This document shows, one piece after another, positions 23,691 to 29,809 of a stretch of 29,809 bases of DNA. The position numbers and the translations under genes are program-made. Each line of letters begins with the position of its first letter. Within the stretch, counting starts at the first letter, position 1. The DNA is from DTDX01 sp964608455 (GTDB taxonomy: Archaea; Thermoproteota; Bathyarchaeia; 40CM-2-53-6; DTDX01): the NCBI GenBank assembly GCA_964608455.1, contig CAZSNM010000013.1, positions 1-29,809 of the forward strand, written 5' to 3'. The notes under the pieces were generated by a model, which did not search any database, was not told where the DNA came from, and saw nothing but the letters and a program-made list of their open reading frames with translations.

Positions 23691-23905
23691 AGATATGAAT
23701 ATATAAGAAATTTGAGAAGAAATTGATTAGTATTAAGCATTCAACAATATACCAGCCAATCCTAATCCATTGAATAAGATTTAGGAGAGATTTATAATAC
23801 GCTAGAGTTATTCATACAATGCTACAACAATTATTTTATTAAGCCTTAAGCTGCATATCTAAATCTCTATAGAAATATTTAAATTCTTTAAATTCTTTCT
23901 TATTT
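23691..23905. other. Short non-coding stretch
   Basis: No gene is visible. ATATTTAAATTC near 23874-23885 is a TATA candidate for the following coiled-coil gene and would give an almost leaderless mRNA. Confidence 0.4.
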
Positions 23906-24229
23906 TTGGTGGGTTTATTGGCGAGGAAGGTTGCTGAAAAGGTTCCAACTTGGATTTCAAGGTTTCTATTACCTGAAATTAGAAATATAGTGAAGAAAGA
24001 AGTTTCAAACCAAATAGCCATATTAGATGCTAAAATTGAAGAGAGAACTAAAGCTTTAGATACGAAAATCGAGGAAAGAACTAAAGCTTTAGAGGTAGAA
24101 ATCTCAGCCTTAAGAAATGAAATGAATGCTAGATTTGATTCAATAGAAAAAAGGCTACCGCTTATAGAAAGAATAGCCTTAATAGAAGCTAGAATAGAAA
24201 AGCTTGAAAAGCATGTAGGAATTCATTAA
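23906..24229 (+). CDS. Small coiled-coil protein with 11-residue repeats
   Basis: 107 residues. A short N-terminal helix (LLARKVAEKVPTWISRF) precedes a long coiled coil. The unit LDAKIEERTKA is followed directly by LDTKIEERTKA and then LEVEISALRNE. The two DNA copies (33 nt each) differ at several silent positions, so the duplication is not recent. The C-terminal part (RLPLIERIALIEARIEKLEK) continues the heptads. Starts at TTG 23906 or GTG 23909. No membrane segment or catalytic motif is visible; structural or scaffold roles are possible. It is one of few intact frames in this decayed region, so it may still be under selection. Confidence 0.6.
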   Translation: MVGLLARKVAEKVPTWISRFLLPEIRNIVKKEVSNQIAILDAKIEERTKALDTKIEERTKALEVEISALRNEMNARFDSIEKRLPLIERIALIEARIEKLEKHVGIH

Positions 24230-24585
24230 CAACAAGCTGCTTATGGCTAAAAAGCTTATAAATAGCTTTATTTAAGTGAATTATCTTCCTTATTGAAATG
24301 GGCTTTCAGCGTTATCGAAGGTTTTTTCATTTGGATTAGCATAATCATAAAGCCTAGCAACAAAGTAAACTGTTAAAGAAAGTTTATAATCGATTGTTTT
24401 TGTTTTATACCTTAATAGCCTCCAAAAGCCTTTCAAAAGCATGCACAGCTAAATCATCTTCCTTTATATAGAAGTTTGGCCTACTTTATTAAGGCTTAAA
24501 ACAATTCGATATTGCTATTCTAAGCGCTTTTCTCAAGCTTTATACAAATAGCTTTTAAATCATTTATATTTAAAAGAAATTTTAG
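24230..24585. other. Non-coding stretch with a possible gene scrap
   Basis: On the minus strand two out-of-register pieces look coding-like: DDLAVHAFERLLEAIKV (about 24480-24420) and YKLSLTVYFVARLYDYANPN followed by EKTFDNAESPFQ and a stop (about 24395-24293). They may be parts of one frameshifted protein that I do not recognise. Just after the coiled-coil gene, AAAGCT and AGCTTT form a weak hairpin near 24248-24271. No RNA gene is visible. Confidence 0.35.
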
Positions 24586-25720
24586 ATGAATTAACCGCTA
24601 AAAGAATTTGTTTGTTCCAATTGCGGTAAAAATAAAAAAATCAAAAATATTCCATAATGAAAAGGAATTTAAGATGCTGCTTTATTTGCGTAAATGCTCT
24701 TTTAGCAATTTATGATTTTAATGAGATTCAGTTAAATAAAGAGAGCTTGAGCAAGCGAAAGCTTGGCGTATGGAAGTATCGCGAGTTTTTGCCTCAAATT
24801 GATGAGAGAAATATCATTTCCATTGGCGAAGGTGGAACATTCCTTCATAAATGCGAAAAGCTTGCTGAAAAACTTGGTTTAAAGCTTCTTTACGTAAAGA
24901 ATGAAACAACAAATCCTACAGGGTCCTTCCTTGATGGAAGAGCTACAGTGGAAATCTCTTGGGCTAAAAATAATAGGAGCAAATTCAATTTCTTGCGCAA
25001 ACTTTTTCAGGAAACTTTGCTGTCTCGATAGCTGCCTATGCGGCTAGAGGAGGATTTAAATGCACAATTATTATACCTTCAGAAAGAGTTAAAGAGCTAA
25101 ACCTTGGAAAGCTTTATCAGATAATTGCTTATGGAGCAAAATAATTGAAGATTCCCTTAAAGAAGCAAGCAAAATTCAAAGCTATCAAGCTGCTCCTAAC
25201 GATCCATTTTTTGCTGAAGGAGAAAAGACTATAGCTTATGAGATATGCAAGCAATTGAATTGACATAGCCTAGATGAAATAATTGTTCCTATGGGTCATG
25301 GCGAACATTTATCTATGATTTGGAAGGGAAAATGAATTCTTTAATCTTCGGTTTAATAAAGGCTAAAGATACAGCCATGATTGAAGTTCAAACATCTAGC
25401 TTTTCACCAATAGTTAATGAATTTGAAGGGAAAAGAAGGATCAGCTTCCTAAACCCATAGCCTTGGATGTAGCGATGGAAAATCCGCTTTATGCTCAATT
25501 GGCTATAAAATCGATAAAGAAATCTAAAGGCATAGCCTTAAGCGTATCTGATGATGAAATATTTAAGGCTATGGAAGTGCTTGCAAAAATGGAAGGAATT
25601 TTTGCAGAGCCTTCAGCTGCTTCAACGATTGCTTGCGCAAAAAAGCTTGTTGATGAAGGAAGTAATTGATAAAAGTGAAACGGTAAGTTTGCATAATAAT
25701 CATTTTTATTCATCTATAAA
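24586..25720 (+). pseudogene. thrC: Threonine synthase remnant, PLP lysine replaced
   Basis: PLP enzyme of threonine biosynthesis (O-phosphohomoserine to threonine), now broken. Pieces in order: zinc-ribbon start LKEFVCSNCGK (24598-24630, stops after), SIGEGGTFLHKCEKLAEKLG, NETTNPTGSFLDGRATVEIS, FAVSIAAYAARGGFKCTIII, YEICKQLN-stop-HSLDEIIVPMGHG, and GIFAEPSAASTIACAKKLVD. At least four frameshifts and several stops separate them. The phrase TGSFKDRG of active enzymes reads TGSFLDGR, with CTT at 24930-24932 where the PLP lysine codon should be. So the protein would be inactive even if the frames were joined. One TGA falls where Trp is expected in LNW-PDE. Confidence 0.8.
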
Positions 25721-25908
25721 GGCCTTGCTTTAGACCCATCATTTAGAGCTTTGCGTTATGGGCTTAATAAGCCTTCTTGGCATAGACCTTAAGCTATAAA
25801 AGAAAGGCTTAAGTGCTAAATAGCATCTGTTTTATTTATTTCTTTTAACGTCAATATAGTTGTTTAATTCTAAAAGTATATTAGGAGGGGCTTAGATACA
25901 TTTATACT

Positions 25909-26570
25909 ATGTGCACCTTGATAGCTCTATACAGTTTTCTTCCAAGCTTTCCAATAATAGCCCTTCATAATAGATATGCTCCAATAGATTCGCATTCAAA
26001 AGGGACGTGGATAGGATTTAATGAGAAAGGGCTTTTTGCAGCAATAACTGATCAGCATACGGAAATAAAATCCAATCCTTATAGAAGTAGAGGTAGCACT
26101 TTTAGATATTTTAGCATCGTTTTCAAAAGCTTCAGAAGCCTTGAATTATTTAAAGAAGGGGCTTCCTAAGGGTTACAGGAGGGGCAACTTTATCTTAATG
26201 GACTTTGAAGGAGCTTTTCACATAATTTATGATGAAAGATTGGAAGCCGAAGCCTTAAGTTCAGGTACGCATGTTTTTACAAATCTAACAATTAAGGAAT
26301 TGGGTTAATATGAAGATATCTCAAGAGATTTGTTAAAAGAGATGGAGATAAGAAAAAGGCGTGCTTTAAATCTTGTCACCAATTTGAAACCTATGAATCG
26401 CTCAAGCTTATAGCTTCAGATCATGGCGATGAACCTAGTAGAAGTTCCATATGCTACCATGGTGATACAGATTGGTATATGTCATCCTCAACTATAATGG
26501 CCATTGCGAATAACTTAAAAGATTCTAAGGTTTTTACTGTCAAGGAAATCCATGCAAGAATAAATTCATT
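25909..26570 (+). pseudogene. NRDE/TANGO2-like protein remnant
   Basis: The beginning MCTLIALYSFLPSFPIIALH, NRYAPIDSHSKGTWIGFNEK and GLFAAITDQHTE follows the NRDE family layout (MCTL, then NRDE, then GTW-G-N--G--AA-T). After a frame change, LPKGYRRGNFILMDFEGAFH and SSGTHVFTNLTI match the middle part, and after another, ICYHGDTDWYMSSSTIMAIA matches the C-terminal HG---STI region. The family's NRDE reads NRYA here. Several stops (26169, 26306 and others) and frameshifts break it. Function of the family is poorly known. Confidence 0.6.
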
Positions 26571-27791
26571 GATTATAGCCATGAACTTTTTGGCAGCACA
26601 ACAAAGCTTTCAACAAAGTCTAGGAGGCTTTCAGGCAGAAGAATCGCTCTTTGTTTAACTGGTAGCGTAGCATCCATAGAGGCTCCGAAGCTTGCTAGAG
26701 AGCTGAGGAGGCATGGAGCAGAAGTTACATGCTACATGACTCAAGCATCTGTAGATTATGGCATAAGTCCCTACGTTATGGAATGGGCAACTAAAAGACC
26801 TGTTATATCAAAGCTTACTGGAATAGTTGAGCATCTTATGAGTTACGATCTTGTAGTCGTATATCCAGCAACTTTGAATACTATAAATAAGATAGCTCAA
26901 GGTTTAGCCGATAATGCTGTTACCACTTTATGCGCTTCTACAGATCCTACAAGATTGCTGATTGCTCCAGCTATGAGCTTAAGGCTTTATAAGAATGCGA
27001 TTCTTAAGGCAAGTGTGGAGAAACTTGCTAAGATGGGCGCAACCTTTGTTGAACCTAGACTCAGCGAGGGAACCACTAAAGTTGCCACAGTAGATACAAC
27101 TGTAGATCATGTTATAAGGTGCTTATCAATTAGCAGGCTTAAAGGAAGAGGCATCCTTATATTAACCGGTCCAACAAGATACGATCTGGATCCTATCAGA
27201 CATATATCCAATAAGTCTACAGGTAAGCCAGGATACTGGCTTGCTAAGGAAGCATTTTATAAAGGTTGTAAAGTTAAAGTCATATATGGACCATGTTCTG
27301 TAAGCTTTCCAAGCTATATACCGAGTGTGAATGCTTATACTACGGAAGATATGCTAGCAGCAACTCTTAAGGAACTTGAGAAAGAAAAGTATGAAGTGGC
27401 TATATTTTCAGCAGCTGTGCTAGACTTTAAACCAACTACATATTCAATGGAGAAGGTTAAGTCCGGATCCTCATGGCGCATAGAACTTGAACCTACAGTC
27501 AAGATTGTAGAGGAAGTTTCTTGCAGATATCCAGATTTAAAGATCGTGGGATTCAAGCTAGAATATAAAGTATTAAAAGAAGAGCTTATAAAAAGGACAC
27601 AGGAAGAACTTATGAAGATACGAGCATTCCTAATGGTAGCTAACGATCTGTCAGAAATTGAGGGAGAATGGTATCCAGCTTGCTTAATTAACCAAAGAAG
27701 AGATATTAAGGGGTTTAAGGGCACTAAAATGGAATTGGCGAGAGAAATCTTTAATGAAATCGGGGGAGAGATGATCCATTGCTCTATGTGA
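26552..27791 (+). CDS. coaBC: CoaBC-like phosphopantothenoylcysteine decarboxylase / synthetase, start damaged
   Basis: Bifunctional enzyme of coenzyme A synthesis. CoaC part: RRIALCLTGSVASIEAPKLA, GIVEHL (active-site His) and LVVVYPATLNTINKIAQGLA, then PAMSLRLYKNA. CoaB part: ILTGPTRYDLDPIRHISNKS, TGKPGYWLAKEA, FSAAVLDFKPT and KIVGFKLEY. The frame is open from 26556 to TGA 27791 (about 411 codons), the normal length, but I find no ATG, GTG or TTG in frame before ATG 26736, which lies after the flavin-binding GSVA loop. ATG 26552 is one base out of register and would give MKNKFIDYSHELFG if the next C were removed. So the gene probably carries a 1-nt insertion after its start codon. G+C is higher than in the left part of the window. 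Confidence 0.7.
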
Positions 27792-27992
27792 AAATTATGT
27801 ATTCAATCAAAGGATTGAGTTGCCAAGATTGTCTCACAATTTCGAAGAAAGTTAATTAATTAGCTTCTAAATCTTCTTTCTACATTAATTTCAGATCCTG
27901 ATCGCTTATTCTTCTAAATTTCAGATGGACCTTTTAAGCGATTAAAGATAGATTGGTATAGTTCCATATAAAAGCAGCATTTATCCTTCTTT
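27792..27992. other. Non-coding spacer
   Basis: About 200 bp between the CoaBC-like gene and the permease remnant. I see no gene, hairpin of note or promoter I can support. Confidence 0.5.
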
Positions 27993-28680
27993 TCAAAAAA
28001 AGTAGACTATAATCATGTCTATAAGAAATCCTGCAGCTAGATTTGTAAAGAAAGATATTATTCCTATGATTATTACTTGAGCTAATTCTATTCTCCTCAT
28101 CGCTGTTACGAATTTTCCAAGTTCTAAGCTAGCAAATAGAAGCATCGCACCAATTATTGATGCTGGAAAGGCATTAAAAATGGCTGCTATAGATTCAGCA
28201 AAAAAGAATGCCAAAACTATTTCGCATATCCCTTCCATTATCATTGCACCACCAGTTCTTCCTCCAAAGAAGTATTGGGAGGCGAATCCTTCAGCTCCAT
28301 GGCACATAGGGATCCCTCCTATGAATGATGAAAAAACGTTCATTAGACCCAATTCATTGCTAAACTTTTTTCTTCAATTCTTCTATTTGGAAGGCGTTCG
28401 TTTACCGCTAAGCATGTGGCCAATATAGCGTTAGAAAATGTTGATAGTATTTAAGCGAAAACTGTTGTTAATAGATTCAAATTTACATTCTTAATAGATG
28501 GAATAAAAAGGGAAGGCAAATAGAAGCCGATTGTTATTTTTATGCTTGGATTAAAAAAGAAGACCAAAGCTAACCCTAAAATAAAAACAGCAATAGCTGA
28601 AGGTAAAAAGCTATTCTTTATTAAAAGAATAATTAAAAATATAGAGATTAAGGCTAAAGGATAGTTATGAAAGCGGTTAT
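27993..28680 (-). pseudogene. MOT1-type molybdate/sulfate permease remnant
   Basis: Membrane protein of the MFS_MOT1/SulP-related family. The most telling part is GLMNVFSSFIGGIPMCHGAE followed by GFASQYFFGGRTGGAMIMEG (28349 downward), which carries the G-P-CHG-G and FG-RTG motifs. It continues to 27993. Upstream, in another register and with a TAA where Gln is expected, come KNSFLPSAIAVFILGLALVF, GFYLPSLFIPSI and ILSTFSNAILATCLAVNERL. The normal N-terminal part (GE-SGA-GD-GT) is absent: the sequence goes straight into transposase-like sequence at about 28680. At least one frameshift and one stop. Confidence 0.7.
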
Positions 28681-28689
28681 TCTTTTATT

Positions 28690-29090
28690 TTTTCAGGCGT
28701 TAAAACAAGCTTTTGATAGCTTTTTTCATCCAAATAGCCTTAATAGCTGGATTAAGCTCAAACCAAGGCTAATATTACCTTTTTTTAATAAAAGCCTTAG
28801 CAATTTTTTATAACCTTCTAAAGCCTTTAGCTTCATAATCTGGACTTTTTACATAAGTCTTTTATAGGCTAAGCCTAATTCATGAAGAATTTTGGCTGAG
28901 TTTTGCTAATCTTTATGCCTAATTCTTCGCTTAAATCTCAAAAGCCTTCAATCGTTTTTTAAATATCCAAAATGCTTTAGGGCTTTTTAAGGCTATTTTT
29001 TCTATAAGCTTTCTATAAGCCTTTTTTCCTTTTTGTCAATTCTAGGCTTTTTTCCAGGATAAGGCTTTATTTTTAGTCCTTACTGATATC
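28690..29090 (-). mobile_element. IS630-type transposase remnant
   Basis: Minus-strand pieces in several registers: KPYPGKKPRIDKKEKRLIES, SPKAFWIF, ILHELGLAYKRLM or the parallel YVKSPDYEAKGFRR, and FELNPAIKAIW. The order basic GKKP-Lys-rich helix, then L-ELGL-YKRP, then a P-DY/DPEA linker and a E-P---W segment, is that of the IS630/Tc1-mariner N-terminal DNA-binding region entering the DDE domain. Many stops and frameshifts. Terminal inverted repeats and the target duplication are not recognisable. It adjoins the truncated end of the permease remnant. Confidence 0.6.
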
Positions 29091-29249
29091 CTGAACCATT
29101 TTTTATTAATTAGGCATAGAAGACTAAATTATGAGTTTAAACCATCTCTATATAGCCAGTGAATAACTTGGAATTGAATTGCAGTTCACATCTATCCATT
29201 AAGAGCATGTTTCAAAACCTTTATTTGAAGCATTTTGCCTTTAAGTCTT

Positions 29250-29727
29250 ATGGCAAAACCTGAAGGTGTTTTAACAGACAAGTTATGGCTTATTATTGAG
29301 CCTCTACTTCCTAAGGAGAAGCGTTTAGGAACGTCTTGAAGGCCTATGACGCCCAATAGAAAAGCTATGCTTGACATAATTTACGTTCTTCTCAATGCCT
29401 ATCCATGAAATGCTTTGTCTAAGGCGCATGGCTCGCCTTCTACATGCTGGAGAAGGCTAAGGGATTGGTAACATAAGGGTATTTGGAAGAAGGTTTGGAA
29501 AATATGCTTAGAAAAGGCAAGTCAAATATGCGCATAGCCTTAATCGATAGCTTACCAATTCAGGCTCAAAAAGGCTTAACAGCCTATAAAATAGCTTACC
29601 GCTTGCAGCTATTGCTACATCAGCCAATGTCCACGAAAGCAGTATTCTAAAGAGTTAAAATTTTGGTAAAACAAAAATTAAACTTTATGAAGAAGAAAAT
29701 AAGGATTTAGTTATAGCTTTAAAATAG
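29250..29727 (+). mobile_element. IS5-type transposase remnant
   Basis: From ATG 29250: MAKPEGVLTDKLWLIIEPLL, PKEKRLGTS-stop-RPMTPNR, AMLDIIYVLLNAYP-stop-NAL, SKAHGSPSTCWRRLRDW-stop-HKGIWKKVW, all in one frame. This is the IS5-family start (L-D--W--I-PLLP, then the WRALP-YG-STC--R---W---G-W region). Further on, PLAAIATSANVHESSILKS in another register is the DDE-domain phrase. The first three stops are TGA, TGA and TAA. The remnant ends within a few bases of the tRNA gene. Ends of the element cannot be seen. Confidence 0.72.
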
Positions 29728-29731
29728 ATTT

Positions 29732-29809
29732 GGGCCGGTCGTCCAGCCTGGTTAGGACATCCGCCTTACACGCGGAAGGTCGCCGGTTCAAATCCGGCCC
29801 GGCCCACCA
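29732..29809 (+). tRNA. tRNA-Val (UAC anticodon)
   Basis: A complete cloverleaf of 78 nt: acceptor GGGCCGG/CCGGCCC, D arm GTCC...GGAC, anticodon arm TCCGC-CTTACAC-GCGGA with anticodon TAC, T arm GCCGG-TTCAAAT-CCGGC. Discriminator A and an encoded CCA tail end the window. All stems pair perfectly and are GC-rich compared with the AT-rich surroundings, as expected for a warm-living archaeon. No intron. Confidence 0.95.

Noticed and set aside
24021..24095. The repeated 33-nt units in the coiled-coil gene as a CRISPR-like or tandem DNA repeat.
   Set aside because: Only two copies with silent differences and no spacers; the repeat is at protein level.
24586..29727. TGA at positions where Trp is expected (threonine synthase LN-stop-HSLDE, IS5 AYP-stop-NAL), suggesting TGA recoded to Trp.
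   Set aside because: TGA is used as the normal stop in intact genes of the window (mptG, GPN GTPase, CoaBC), and the same remnants also carry TAA and TAG stops and frameshifts. TGG to TGA is a common transition in dead genes.

Overview
The window is archaeal and AT-rich. TATA-box promoters of the TTTAAATA/TTTATATA type precede many genes, TTG and GTG starts are common, several genes look leaderless or nearly so, and the gene families are archaeal: a GPN-loop GTPase, an Lrp regulator, QueT and other ECF S components, HEPN/MNT and VapBC modules, and tetrahydromethanopterin (H4MPT) and methanofuran (MFR) biosynthesis. No methanogenesis gene is present. An uncultivated Thermoproteota lineage such as Bathyarchaeia would fit, but that assignment is inference.

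Layout. Positions 1-1123 (minus) hold the N-terminal part of a secreted surface protein. A HEPN/MNT pair at 1.67-2.5 kb is broken in both genes. From 2.5 to 6.2 kb (minus) lie a GT-C-type membrane protein, a DUF4143 ATPase and a homocitrate/isopropylmalate-synthase-family enzyme, the last divergent from an Lrp regulator. An MgtE/SLC41-like transporter and an alkaline-phosphatase-superfamily enzyme follow. From 9.6 to 11.6 kb (minus) come queT with a GC-rich structured leader, an ECF S component behind a three-half-site operator candidate, and vapBC with a frameshifted toxin.

The core, 11.7-21.3 kb, is a C1-carrier coenzyme cluster. First come DUF447, beta-RFAP synthase (mptG) and a dihydropteroate-synthase-like protein, then an ECF S component. 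An intact HEPN/MNT pair interrupts the cluster. A SpeD-like protein, a HisA/HisF-like protein, mfnD, mfnF and mfnE follow, with mfnB convergent on the other strand. mptG, mfnB, mfnD, mfnE and mfnF act in making the arene-ribose precursor of H4MPT and the furan and tyramine-glutamate parts of MFR. mfnA (tyrosine decarboxylase) and mfnC are not in the window. An alanine dehydrogenase/ornithine cyclodeaminase-family gene and a GPN GTPase complete the compact region.

From about 23.3 kb to the tRNA-Val at the right end the character changes. Reading frames are broken by many stops and frameshifts: a DUF350-like protein, threonine synthase (PLP lysine replaced), an NRDE/TANGO2-like protein, a MOT1-type permease, and IS630- and IS5-type transposases. 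Within this stretch a small coiled-coil gene and most of a CoaBC gene stay open. This is a decaying region that ends directly at a tRNA gene.

The most interesting observations are the queT leader, which can fold into a pseudoknot that hides the Shine-Dalgarno; the SpeD-like protein in the methanofuran cluster, with altered active-site residues; a perfect 36-nt palindrome inside mfnD; and independent small lesions in two of three toxin-antitoxin modules.
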